A stretch of DNA of 15,008 nucleotides from DATJWY01 sp035500775 (GCA_035500775.1 DATJWY010000227.1:1-15008); one strand, 5' to 3'. Counted from the first letter of the stretch, positions 6,234-13,609 are shown. Translations and numbers: made by a program. Notes: generated by a model from the sequence alone, not told the origin.

Positions 6234-8171
6234 TCACCCCGCCCGCAACCGATGCATGTCGGGTGCCATGGCCTCTTCCGCAAGCCTCGCCACCGCTTCT
6301 TCCAGGCTCACGACCTCCTGCGCCGGGCTGCCGAGGCGGCGCAGCGCGACACTGCGCGTTTCCGCCTCCCGCCGGCCGACGACGAGCAGCGCCGGCACAT
6401 GCGCGAGGCTATGCTCCCGCACCTTGGCGTTGATCTTCTCGTTGCGCAGGTCGGTGCGCACCTCCAACCCCGCCGCGCGCAGCGAATCCGCCACCTCGCC
6501 GGCATAGGCATCGGCATCGGAGACGATGGTTGCCACCACCGCCTGCACCGGCGCGAGCCAGAGCGGGAAGCGGCCGGCATATTGCTCGATCAGGATGCCT
6601 AGAAAGCGCTCGAAGCTGCCGAGGATCGCGCGGTGCAGCATCACCGGCCGGCGCCGCGTGCCGTCCTCGGCCACGTATTCGGCATCGAGTCGCTCGGGCA
6701 GCACGAAATCCACCTGCAACGTGCCGCATTGCCAGTCCCGCCCGATGGCGTCGCGCAGCACGAATTCCAGCTTCGGCCCGTAGAACGCCCCCTCGCCCGG
6801 ATTCAGCGTGTAGTCCACCCCGGCGATGCGGCAGGCTTCCTTCAGCGCCCCCTCGGCCCGGTCCCAGACCGAGTCGTCACCGGCGCGCACCGCCGGCCGG
6901 TCGGAGAACTTCACCCGGAACTCGGGGAAGCCGAGATCGGCATAGACGGAGGAGAGCAGCTCGACGAAGCGGACCGTCTCCGCCGCGATCTGGTCCTCGG
7001 TGCAGAAGATATGCGCGTCATCCTGGGTGAAGGCACGCACCCGCATGATGCCGTGCAGCGCGCCGGAGGGCTCGTAGCGGTGGCAGGCGCCGAACTCAGC
7101 CATGCGCAGCGGCAACTCGCGGTAGCTGCGCATGCCGTGGCGGAAGATCTGCACGTGGCAAGGGCAGTTCATCGGCTTGAGGGCGAGGGTCTTCTCCTCG
7201 TCCTCGACGGTCGCGATGAACATGTGCTCGCGATATTTCTCCCAGTGGCCGGATTTCTCCCACAGCACCCGGTCCACGAGCTGCGGCGTCCGCACTTCCT
7301 GGTAGCCGCTCGCATCCAGCCGGCGGCGCATGTAGCTTTCGCAGGTGCGGTAGAGCTTCCAGCCCTTCGGGTGCCAGAAGATGCTGCCCACCGCCTCTTC
7401 CTGGATATGGAACAGGTCCATTTCCTTGCCGATGCGGCGATGGTCGCGGCGCTCCGCCTCCTCCAGCATGTGCAGGTAGGCGTCGAGTTCCTTCTGGTCG
7501 CGCCAGGCGGTGCCGTAGATGCGGCTCAGCATGGCGTTGCGGGAATCGCCGCGCCAATAGGCGCCCGCCACCTTCATCAGCTTGAAGGCGGTGCCGACAT
7601 CGCCGGTGCCGCGCAGATGCGGGCCGCGGCAGAGATCGAGCCACTCGCCCTGGCGATAGATGGTGATCGTCTCGCTCTCGGGCAGATCCTCGATGATCTC
7701 CGCCTTGTAGGCCTCGCCCCGGGCGCGGAAGAACGCGATCGCCTCGTCCCGGTCCCATTCCTCGCGCACGAAGGCGGCGTTGCGGGCGACGATCTCCCGC
7801 ATCCTCGCCTCGATCGCCGCGAGATCGTCCGAGGTGAAGGGCTCGTTGCGGGCGAAATCGTAATAGAAGCCGTTCTCGATCGACGGCCCGATCGTCACCT
7901 GCGTGCCGGGATAGAGATCCTGGACCGCCTCGGCCAGCACATGCGCCGTGTCGTGCCGGATCATCTCCAGCGCTTCCGCGTCCTTGCGGGTGATGAAGAC
8001 CACGGCGGCGTCCTGCGCGATGGCGCGGGAGAGATCGACGAGCTTGCCGTCCAGCTTCATCGCCAGCGCGGCGCGGGCGAGGCCGGGGCCGATCGCGGCG
8101 GCGAGCTCGGTGCCCGTCACCGGCCCCTCGAAACGGCGTACCGATCCGTCGGGGAGGGTAATGGCGGGCAT
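6234..8171 (-). CDS. thrS: Threonyl-tRNA synthetase
   Basis: Charges tRNA-Thr with threonine and removes mischarged serine. The frame is open further upstream, but the ATG at 8171 gives the standard N-terminus MPAITLPDGS, has GGAG 8 bases upstream, and yields 645 residues, the usual length. Order: TGS domain (1-62), editing domain with HDTAH (H73, H77) and CRGPH (C181, H185), catalytic class II core with MNCPCH (zinc ligand C336), the RYEPSGALHGIMRVRAFTQ motif-2 block, H387 in QDDAHIFC, and H513 in motif 3 (VMLHRAILGSFERF), then the anticodon-binding domain from about 535. All three zinc ligands and the editing residues are present, so the enzyme looks intact. It is followed by infC in the same direction, the arrangement seen in many bacteria. 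No leader or riboswitch could be recognised in the 137 bases upstream. Confidence 0.97.
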   Translation of the reverse strand: MPAITLPDGSVRRFEGPVTGTELAAAIGPGLARAALAMKLDGKLVDLSRAIAQDAAVVFITRKDAEALEMIRHDTAHVLAEAVQDLYPGTQVTIGPSIENGFYYDFARNEPFTSDDLAAIEARMREIVARNAAFVREEWDRDEAIAFFRARGEAYKAEIIEDLPESETITIYRQGEWLDLCRGPHLRGTGDVGTAFKLMKVAGAYWRGDSRNAMLSRIYGTAWRDQKELDAYLHMLEEAERRDHRRIGKEMDLFHIQEEAVGSIFWHPKGWKLYRTCESYMRRRLDASGYQEVRTPQLVDRVLWEKSGHWEKYREHMFIATVEDEEKTLALKPMNCPCHVQIFRHGMRSYRELPLRMAEFGACHRYEPSGALHGIMRVRAFTQDDAHIFCTEDQIAAETVRFVELLSSVYADLGFPEFRVKFSDRPAVRAGDDSVWDRAEGALKEACRIAGVDYTLNPGEGAFYGPKLEFVLRDAIGRDWQCGTLQVDFVLPERLDAEYVAEDGTRRRPVMLHRAILGSFERFLGILIEQYAGRFPLWLAPVQAVVATIVSDADAYAGEVADSLRAAGLEVRTDLRNEKINAKVREHSLAHVPALLVVGRREAETRSVALRRLGSPAQEVVSLEEAVARLAEEAMAPDMHRLRAG

Positions 8172-8280
8172 GCTGCGATCTCCGTTCTGGCTGGGCCTGG
8201 ACATTCTGCCCCAGGCGGGAAACCCGGCCACGCGCGACCAGGCGGCCCAGGGCCGAGGCCCCACACTCCTAGCCGATAAG

Positions 8281-8308
8281 GGTTTCCAAGGGGCTACGCT
8301 CTATGGCG
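8281..8308 (-). repeat. Degenerate half of a two-hairpin repeat, copy F
   Basis: The minus strand here matches the second half of the repeat at 14393-14420 (plus strand) with 3 mismatches in 28 bases. Shared pieces include GCGTAGCCC and TTGGAAACC. The mismatches weaken the stem that is perfect in the intact copy. It begins directly after the stop codon of the GT9 gene (8309-8311), as if an insertion or deletion ended there. Confidence 0.6.
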
Positions 8309-9247
8309 TCATGGCAGCGCCGCCGCAACCCTTTCGAGCGGCAGATCGGCGAGATCCGGCGTGCGCAGGACCGCGACCTGCCCCGAGTGGCCGGGCCAGC
8401 GCCCGACCGGCGCGGTCAGGGCCGGATCGCTGTCCTCGGAGAACAGCACCACGGTCGGGCACCCCATCGCCGCCGCCAGATGCGTCGGCCCGGTATCGTT
8501 GCCGACGCAGAACGCGGCGCGGAAGCTAAGCCCGGCGAGATCGACCAGCGAGGTCCGGCCGGTGAGGTCGAGCGCCGTGGGGCAGACGCGCAGGATCGCG
8601 GCGGCGAGCGCCTGGTCCGTCGTCGCGCCGACGATGACCGGCAGGATGCCCTGCCCCCAGAGCCGGGCCGCCAGCGCCCCGAACCGCTCTGCCGGCCAGC
8701 GCTTGCGCGGGCGGTGCGGCGATGCCCCGGGCACCAGCACAGCATAGGGCTCCGGCAGTTCCGGCCCGCCCGCTTCCAGCCAGGAGAGATCCGGCCGCGC
8801 CACGTCGATGATGCCGGCCTGCGCCAGTTGATCGCGCTGCCGCTCGATCGTGTGCATGAAATCGCGCCGCGGGTTGGTGTGCCGGTGCGACGCGCCGCGG
8901 GCGATGCCGCACCAGGACGGCCTGCCGGCGAGGCGGAAATACCAGCCGGTGCGGCTCGATGTCTGCAGGTCGTACACGAAGTCGTAGCCGCTGAGCTGCC
9001 GGCGCAGCCGCAACAGGCCGGGCAGGTTCCACCACGCGGTCTTGTGCTCCACCTCCACCTGCTCGAACCATGGGGCGCGCCGGCCAAGCTCGGCCAGGGG
9101 CGCGCGGGTCAGCAAGGTGATGTGCGCGCCCGGATGATGCGCGCGGATGGAGGCGAAGGCGTGGAAGGCCAGGACGAAATCGCCGAGCGCGCCGAGCTTG
9201 ATGACCAGGATGCGCGCGGGCCCGTTCAGGCCGATATCGTCGATCAT
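8309..9247 (-). CDS. GT9 family glycosyltransferase (ADP-heptose:LPS heptosyltransferase-like)
   Basis: GT9 enzymes transfer heptose from an ADP-activated donor to the inner core of lipopolysaccharide at the cytoplasmic face of the inner membrane. The 312-residue protein shows both GT-B halves: ILVIKLGALGDFVLA at 13-27 (N-domain, with the acceptor-side Asp at 23), VPGASPHRPRKRWP at 172-185 with a donor-phosphate-binding Lys/Arg cluster, and CVGNDTGPTHLAAAMGCP at 247-264, the family's donor-binding signature. Its ATG overlaps the stop of the upstream GT4 gene as ATGA, so the two are very likely coupled. The family level is firm, but whether it is a heptosyltransferase I, II or another GT9 member cannot be decided from motifs alone. 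thrS follows 137 bases downstream in the same direction, with a repeat remnant between. Confidence 0.88.
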   Translation of the reverse strand: MIDDIGLNGPARILVIKLGALGDFVLAFHAFASIRAHHPGAHITLLTRAPLAELGRRAPWFEQVEVEHKTAWWNLPGLLRLRRQLSGYDFVYDLQTSSRTGWYFRLAGRPSWCGIARGASHRHTNPRRDFMHTIERQRDQLAQAGIIDVARPDLSWLEAGGPELPEPYAVLVPGASPHRPRKRWPAERFGALAARLWGQGILPVIVGATTDQALAAAILRVCPTALDLTGRTSLVDLAGLSFRAAFCVGNDTGPTHLAAAMGCPTVVLFSEDSDPALTAPVGRWPGHSGQVAVLRTPDLADLPLERVAAALP

Positions 9248-10383
9248 GCGAGCAGCTCGCGATACACGGCGAGCGTCGCCTGCTGCATCGCCTGCGTGGT
9301 GTAGCGGGCCAGCACGGCGCCGCGCGCCGCCGCGCCGAGGGCGCTGCGCCCCGCCTCGTCCAGCGCCAGCGCCGCCGCCACCGCCTCGGCCAGCGCCGCC
9401 GGATCGGCGGGCGGCACGCGCCAGCCGGTTTCGCCCGCCGCAACCGTTTCCGCCGCCCCGCCCTGATCAGTGACGATGACGGGTTTGCCCATCGCCTGCG
9501 CCTCCACCACCACCCGGCCAAACGGCTCCGGCTTCACCGAGGGCACCACCACCACATCGGCAAGGGCCAGCGCCGCCGGCATATCGTCACAGCGTCCGGC
9601 GAATACCACCCGGTCGCCAACGCCGAGCGCCGCGGCCTGCCGGCGCAACCGGCGGGCATAGGCGCCGCCGCCCTTCTCCGGCCCGACCAGCACGAGGCAG
9701 GCTTCGCCGCCCAGCCGGGCCAGCGCCTCGATCATAACGCCCTGACCTTTCCATTCGGTGAGTCGCCCCGGCAGCATCACCACCTTTCGCTCCGGCGCCA
9801 GCCCCCAGCCGCGCGCGAGCTGCGTCACCCGCTCGGGCGTCACCCGCGCCGGATCAAAGATCAGCGGGTCCACGCCGCGCGGGATCACCCGCAGCCGCGC
9901 CGGATCAACCCCATGCCGCTCCACGACCTGCCGCGCCACGTAGCGGCTGATCGCGATCACCCGCTCGCCGCGCGCCATGATCGCGTTGTAATGCCGCTTG
10001 AGCGGCAGATCCTCGCCATACACCCCGTGCCAGGTGGTGAGGAAATGCGCGCCGGTCCGCCGCGCCGCGAGCCAGGCCGACCAGGCCGGGGCGCGCGACC
10101 GCGCATGCACGATGCGCACCCCCTCGGCCCGGATCAGCGTCGTAAGCCGGGCTGCGTTGCGCCAAATGGTGAGCGGATTCTTGCTGCGCAGGCTGAGCGT
10201 GAGGTGGCGGGCGCCGGCGCGCTCCACCTCGGCGACCATCCGCCCGCCGGCACTGGCCACCAGCGCCCGGCCGCCCGCGCCGGTAATGGCCGCGGCCATC
10301 TCCACCGTGCCGCGTTCCACCCCGCCCGTCTCCAGCGCAGGCAGCACCTGGAGGACGACGAGGGCATTGGCGGCGGTCTGCAT
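9244..10383 (-). CDS. GT4 family glycosyltransferase, probably LPS or envelope glycan synthesis
   Basis: A retaining GT-B glycosyltransferase of 379 residues. The N-domain begins LVVLQVLPALETGGVERG (8-25), where the GGVERG loop is typical of GT4. IVHARSRAPAWSAW lies at about 91-104. The C-domain carries VVMLPGRLTEWKGQ (201-214) and the EX7E nucleotide-binding motif KPEPFGRVVVEAQAMG with E286 and E294. I see no transmembrane segment, so it acts at the membrane surface or in the cytoplasm. It is first in the minus-strand run and overlaps the GT9 gene by 4 bases; together they suggest LPS core assembly, an inference from neighbours. No clear Shine-Dalgarno precedes the ATG. A TATAGC (10392-10397) ends 8 bases before it, so transcription may begin at or next to the start codon (leaderless). 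Confidence 0.88.
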   Translation of the reverse strand: MQTAANALVVLQVLPALETGGVERGTVEMAAAITGAGGRALVASAGGRMVAEVERAGARHLTLSLRSKNPLTIWRNAARLTTLIRAEGVRIVHARSRAPAWSAWLAARRTGAHFLTTWHGVYGEDLPLKRHYNAIMARGERVIAISRYVARQVVERHGVDPARLRVIPRGVDPLIFDPARVTPERVTQLARGWGLAPERKVVMLPGRLTEWKGQGVMIEALARLGGEACLVLVGPEKGGGAYARRLRRQAAALGVGDRVVFAGRCDDMPAALALADVVVVPSVKPEPFGRVVVEAQAMGKPVIVTDQGGAAETVAAGETGWRVPPADPAALAEAVAAALALDEAGRSALGAAARGAVLARYTTQAMQQATLAVYRELLA

Positions 10384-10495
10384 GGCGCGGCGCTATACCA
10401 CGGCGGCGCGGGAAGGCCAGTCCGGCTCCAGCATCGCCGCCTCCGGTGCGGCCCTGGAGCCACATACCTTGGCAGGGCGTGGAAGCAAGGGAAAA
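10384..10495. other. Left part of the divergent gap, no gene seen
   Basis: This holds the TATAGC box close to the GT4 start and a stretch GCGCGGGAAGGCCAG (about 10407-10420) that recurs just before the hairpin at 13563. It may be a truncated repeat border. I see nothing else in it. Confidence 0.3.
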
Positions 10496-10543
10496 CCAGG
10501 GGCTCCGCCCCTGGACCCCGCCAAAGGCGAAGCCTTTGGAATC
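10496..10543 (+). repeat. Two-hairpin repeat, copy B
   Basis: CCAGGGGC/GCCCCTGG (10496-10514) is followed by ACCCCG and CCAAAGGC/GCCTTTGG (10521-10539), then AATCC. Both stems are perfect 8-bp pairs with 3-base loops. The same order and linker occur at 14367-14420. It lies in a divergent intergenic region, so it is not simply a terminator of a neighbouring gene. Confidence 0.8.
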
Positions 10544-10544
10544 C

Positions 10545-10655
10545 ATTACTTATTATATCTTCACTATGTGCCGCCACAATAAAAATACACCATTTTTTGT
10601 ATGGCTGTTTTATTCATTAAATCACCCAAGCCCAGAATAAATATTACTTAAGTGA
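10545..10655. other. AT-rich island between two repeat elements
   Basis: About 110 bases, mostly A and T, in a window that is otherwise about two-thirds GC. They lie between repeat copy B on the left and copy C, in opposite orientation, on the right. Short frames cross it, but none has a ribosome binding site or a recognisable protein. It could be a promoter or silencer-binding region for the hydrolase gene, or acquired DNA trapped between repeats. Confidence 0.55.
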
Positions 10656-10824
10656 TTGTACCAACGGCCCTATTGATTGACCCATGCAGGGAAGCTGCGG
10701 GGCTCTGCCCCGCGCCCCGCTGGGGGCAGCGCCCCCAGACCCGCACCCATTTGAAATTCTTCATGGAATGGGGTCTGGGGCCGACGGCCCCAGCGGGGTC
10801 CAGGGGCGGCGCCCCTGGCCTTCC
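10656..10824 (-). repeat. Composite palindromic repeat, copy C (long form, minus orientation)
   Basis: Hairpins on the plus strand: GCGGGGC/GCCCCGC (10697-10713), CTGGGGGC/GCCCCCAG (10720-10738), CTGGGGCC/GGCCCCAG (10775-10793) and CCAGGGGC/GCCCCTGG (10800-10818). The AT-rich core lies at about 10746-10767. Read on the minus strand it aligns with copy A: same hairpin order around the core and the same end GGCCGTTGGTACAA (here complementing 10656-10669). The first minus-strand hairpin plus ACCCCGC is also the opening module of copies B and E, so the family is mosaic. Confidence 0.78.
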
Positions 10825-10862
10825 CCTGCTAAACTCTCCCCCAGGCATCGACAGGAGCCCCC

Positions 10863-11609
10863 ATGCAACGCCTGGACCGTGGCGACGGCACCGAACTCGC
10901 CTACATCCTCACCGAAGGCTCCGGCCCGACCGTGGTATTCCTCCCCGGCTTCCGCAGCGACATGACCGGCGACAAGGCGACCGCGCTCGCCGCCGACTGC
11001 GCCGCCGCCGGCCGCGCCATGCTGCGCCTCGACTATTCCGGCCACGGCGCCAGCGGCGGACGCTTCGAGGACGGCACGATCGGAATCTGGACCAAGGACG
11101 CGCTCACGCTCATCGACCGGCTGACCCAGGGCCAATTGCTGCTGGTCGGCTCCTCCATGGGCGGCTGGATTGCCCTGCTGGCCGCCCTCGCCCGGCCGGA
11201 CCGCGTCGCCGGACTGGTCGGCATCGCCGCCGCCCCGGATTTCACCGAGACGCTGATCTGGCAAACCCTGCCGCCGGCGCGGCGCGCGCGCCTGCTGGAG
11301 ACGGGCGCCATCGAGGCGCCGAGCGCTTACGGGCCGCCCTACGCCATCACCCGCGCCCTGATCGAGGATGGCCGCGCCCGGTTGCTGCTGAACGCGCCAA
11401 TCCCCCTCGCCTGCCCGGTCCGCCTGCTGCACGGCCAGCGCGACGCCGACGTGCCCTGGCAGACCGCGCTGCGCATCGCCGAGTCGCTGCATGCGGAGGA
11501 TGTGCGGGTGACGCTCGTGAAGGACGGCGACCACCGCCTCTCCCGCCCGCGCGACCTGACCCTGCTACGCCGGACGGTCGCCGAGCTGCTCGGCGAGAAT
11601 GCCGCGTAG
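10863..11609 (+). CDS. Alpha/beta hydrolase, ABHD10-like serine esterase or thioesterase
   Basis: A 248-residue single-domain alpha/beta hydrolase. VVFLPGFRSDMTG at about 24-36 forms the oxyanion region, followed by LDYSGHGASGGRFEDGTIG (about 56-74). The nucleophile elbow is GSSMGG with S98; the acid is D194 in HGQRDADVP and the base H224 in DGDHR, so the triad looks complete. The DYSGHGxSGG and DGTIGxW features recall ABHD10, a mitochondrial esterase/depalmitoylase, but the substrate here is unknown. There is no signal peptide, so it is probably cytoplasmic. AGGAG (10853-10857) lies 5 bases before the ATG. The transcript's upstream region includes repeat copy C if the promoter lies in the AT-rich island. 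The 3' end overlaps the convergent SDR gene by 45 bases. Confidence 0.85.
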   Translation: MQRLDRGDGTELAYILTEGSGPTVVFLPGFRSDMTGDKATALAADCAAAGRAMLRLDYSGHGASGGRFEDGTIGIWTKDALTLIDRLTQGQLLLVGSSMGGWIALLAALARPDRVAGLVGIAAAPDFTETLIWQTLPPARRARLLETGAIEAPSAYGPPYAITRALIEDGRARLLLNAPIPLACPVRLLHGQRDADVPWQTALRIAESLHAEDVRVTLVKDGDHRLSRPRDLTLLRRTVAELLGENAA

Positions 11610-12461
11610 CCCCTCACGATAGGTCGGGTAGCGCCAGCGCAGGCCGAGCATCGCCTGGGTGCGGGCGCTCGCCACCTTGCGGTTCTCCGCCCAGAAGCCG
11701 CGCGCCATCGGGCTCATCGACGGCTCCGCCTCGGCGAAGGGAATGGCGGGGGGAACCGGCGCGCCAAGCAGCCGCGCCGCCTCCGCCACCACCTCGGCGC
11801 TCTCCGCCGGCTCGTCATCGGCGAGGTTGAGCACGCGCACCGGCGGCCGCTCCGCCTGCCGCATGGCGGCGAGCACGGCGGCGGCGATGTCGTCGCGATG
11901 GATGCGGCCGAAGGCATGGCCGGGCTTGATGATCCGCCGCGCCCGCCCGGCGCGCACATCATCCAGCGCCGAGCGCCCCGGGCCGTAAATGCCGGCCAAG
12001 CGAAAGATGTCGAGCGACCGCCCCCGCGCCACCGCGCGCCAGCCCTCCTCGGCGGCGATCCGCGCCCGCGCCCGCTCGGAGGTGGGGTCGGGCGGCGTGT
12101 CCTCGTCCACCCAGCCACCCTGGCGATCGCCATAAATGCCGGTGGTGGAGAGATAGCCAAGCCAGCCGAGACACGGCGCCGCCGCGATCGCCGCGCCATA
12201 GCTGGCCAGAACCGGATCGCCGTCCGGCCCGGGGCCCGCCGTCGCCAGCAGATGCGTCGCCTCCCGCAGCGCCGGAGCGGCCGAATCGAACGGAATGACG
12301 GTGATGCCGGATTGCCCGGCCGCGCCGCCCGGATCGCGCCCCAGGTCGCTCCCCGGGTCTCGCCGTGTGCCGATCACGGTGAAACCGGCGCGCACGGCCG
12401 CCCGGGCCACCGCGGCGCCGGAATAGCCCAGGCCCAGAATAAGGAGCGTCGGAGACATCAT
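11565..12461 (-). CDS. Atypical SDR, YeeZ-like NAD(P)-dependent epimerase/dehydratase family
   Basis: A Rossmann-fold protein with the nucleotide-binding loop LILGLGYSGAAVARA (GxGxxG) close to its start and a YLSTTGIYGDRQGGWVDE block in the middle, followed by IFRLAGIYGPGRS and GRIHRDDIAAAV. These match the atypical SDR group around E. coli YeeZ, whose reaction is not established. The frame stays open to an ATG at 12542, but the extra 27 residues have no fold features. I prefer the ATG pair at 12461/12458, giving 298 or 297 residues that begin right before the Rossmann strand. Neither start has a clear Shine-Dalgarno. Its last 15 codons overlap the hydrolase gene on the opposite strand. Cytoplasmic. 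Other family readings, such as a nucleoside-sugar epimerase, are possible but less fitting. Confidence 0.8.
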   Translation of the reverse strand: MMSPTLLILGLGYSGAAVARAAVRAGFTVIGTRRDPGSDLGRDPGGAAGQSGITVIPFDSAAPALREATHLLATAGPGPDGDPVLASYGAAIAAAPCLGWLGYLSTTGIYGDRQGGWVDEDTPPDPTSERARARIAAEEGWRAVARGRSLDIFRLAGIYGPGRSALDDVRAGRARRIIKPGHAFGRIHRDDIAAAVLAAMRQAERPPVRVLNLADDEPAESAEVVAEAARLLGAPVPPAIPFAEAEPSMSPMARGFWAENRKVASARTQAMLGLRWRYPTYREGLRGILAEQLGDRPA

Positions 12462-12650
12462 ACGGAAACCGGCATCTGCTTTACCTTCCCTCACGGCGGA
12501 ATCTTGGGTCGGACTCGCCCAAGGCCAGGGGGCCTGATTCATTTCGATCTGGAAACGCGCTCCGGATCAGGTTTCGCGCGCCATAGCGCGGTTTGTTGTC
12601 CCGAACAGATGTGTCCACCGCCGCGCGATCTGCTCTAAGCTGCCAACGCC
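12462..12650. promoter_or_regulatory. Divergent intergenic region with a 15-base direct repeat
   Basis: The region separates the SDR (-) and TPR (+) genes and must hold both promoters. It contains two direct copies of GATCWGGWWWCGCGC, at 12546-12560 and 12565-12579, with a 19-base period, and a small inverted repeat CTTGGG/CCCAAG (12503-12508, 12518-12523). GTGTCC, 17 bases, then TCTAAG is a weak promoter candidate ahead of the TPR gene. Operator function is inference only. Confidence 0.3.
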
Positions 12651-13550
12651 ATGATCATACGCGCTACGCTGATTGGTGGAGTCGCCAGCCTCGTTGCGGT
12701 CGCCACGGGCACCAGCGCCTGGCGGGCGGGGCCTCACGCTCTCGGCGCGCCCGGCATCACCCTGGCCGCCACCAGTCCGGAGACGACGCCCGAGCCGGCC
12801 GCTCCCGCCGAGTCGTCGTCCCCCGGCGAGGCGCCGCTGCCAATCCCCCCGGTCCCGCCGCGCATCGCCGAGGGCGAGGACTACGAGAAATGCCTCGACA
12901 TGCTGGCGACCGACCCCACAGGCGCCAACACCTTCGCGGATGCCTGGGAAGCGACGGGCGGCGGCGACGGCGCGCTGCATTGCCACGCCCTGGCGCGGGT
13001 CGAACTCGGCGATCCGGCAACCGGCGCCGCCATGCTCGACCGCCTCGCCCAGTCCAGCCACGCGGCGGCGGCGGCCCGCTCCATCGTGTTCAGCCAGGCG
13101 GGCCAGGCCTGGATGATGGCGGGCGAACCCGACCGCGCCTATGCCTCGGCGACGCTCGCCCTCACCCTCTCCCCCGCCGATCCGGATCTGCTGATCAACC
13201 GCTCCATCGCTGCCGCCGGGCTGGAACGCTACGAAGCGGCGGTGGACGACCTCAATCACGCGCTGGAGCTGGATCCGAAGCGGATCGACGCCGTGATCTT
13301 CCGCGCCACCGCCCTGCGCCATCTCGGCAAGCTGGACCAGGCGGAAGAGGATATCGACCACGCCTGCACGCTCGACCCGGAAAATCCGGACGCGCTCCTG
13401 GAGCGCGGCATCATCCGCCAGCGCCGCGGCGACCTGGACGGGGCGCGGGAGGACTGGGAAAAGGCGGCGGAACTCGCGCCCGACAGCGCCACAGGCGACC
13501 TGGCGCAGCAGAACCTCGCCTTGCTCGATGCGGGGCCTAGCCGGCAGTAG
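12651..13550 (+). CDS. Exported tetratricopeptide-repeat protein
   Basis: A 299-residue protein beginning with a short basic-hydrophobic stretch (MIIRATLIGGVASLVAVATG, 1-20), then a proline/alanine-rich linker of about 40-72. This looks like a signal peptide or an N-terminal anchor followed by a flexible periplasmic spacer; a cleavage site cannot be fixed by eye. C81 and C111 could form a disulfide. At least four TPR-like helix pairs follow, at about 147-178, 179-210, 211-244 and 245-278, with the usual Leu/Tyr/Ala/Pro spacing (for example AVDDLNHALELDP). TPR arrays bind partner proteins, but no partner is evident here. The ATG at 12651 has no strong Shine-Dalgarno. The gene ends in a perfect hairpin shared with the convergent FzlA-like gene. 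Specific role unknown. Confidence 0.8.
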   Translation: MIIRATLIGGVASLVAVATGTSAWRAGPHALGAPGITLAATSPETTPEPAAPAESSSPGEAPLPIPPVPPRIAEGEDYEKCLDMLATDPTGANTFADAWEATGGGDGALHCHALARVELGDPATGAAMLDRLAQSSHAAAAARSIVFSQAGQAWMMAGEPDRAYASATLALTLSPADPDLLINRSIAAAGLERYEAAVDDLNHALELDPKRIDAVIFRATALRHLGKLDQAEEDIDHACTLDPENPDALLERGIIRQRRGDLDGAREDWEKAAELAPDSATGDLAQQNLALLDAGPSRQ

Positions 13551-13562
13551 CTGGAGTGCGCG

Positions 13563-13593
13563 GGAAGGCCAGGGGCTCCGCCCCTGGCCTTCC
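13563..13593. terminator. Perfect 14-bp hairpin between convergent genes (repeat copy D)
   Basis: GGAAGGCCAGGGGC (13563-13576) and its exact complement (13580-13593) flank a TCC loop. It lies 12 bases after the TPR stop and 16 bases from the FzlA-like stop, so it can serve both strands. On the plus strand it is followed by TCTTG, a weak T-stretch. Its core equals the first hairpin of copies B and C, which suggests a terminator derived from the repeat. Confidence 0.7.
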
Positions 13594-13609
13594 TCTTGCC
13601 CCACCCAGA

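Noticed and set aside
6633..8279. Long open frame (548 codons) on the plus strand
   Set aside because: It lies opposite thrS and follows its codon pattern in a high-GC genome. The translation has no recognisable domain, while thrS is complete and certain.
10446..10640. Small plus-strand frame through repeat copy B and the AT-rich island
   Set aside because: No ribosome binding site, no similarity I recognise, and half of it is repeat sequence.
10652..11830. Plus-strand open frame of 392 codons crossing the repeat and the hydrolase
   Set aside because: It runs out of frame through the hydrolase and the convergent SDR gene and is Arg/Pro-rich. It is explained by GC bias.
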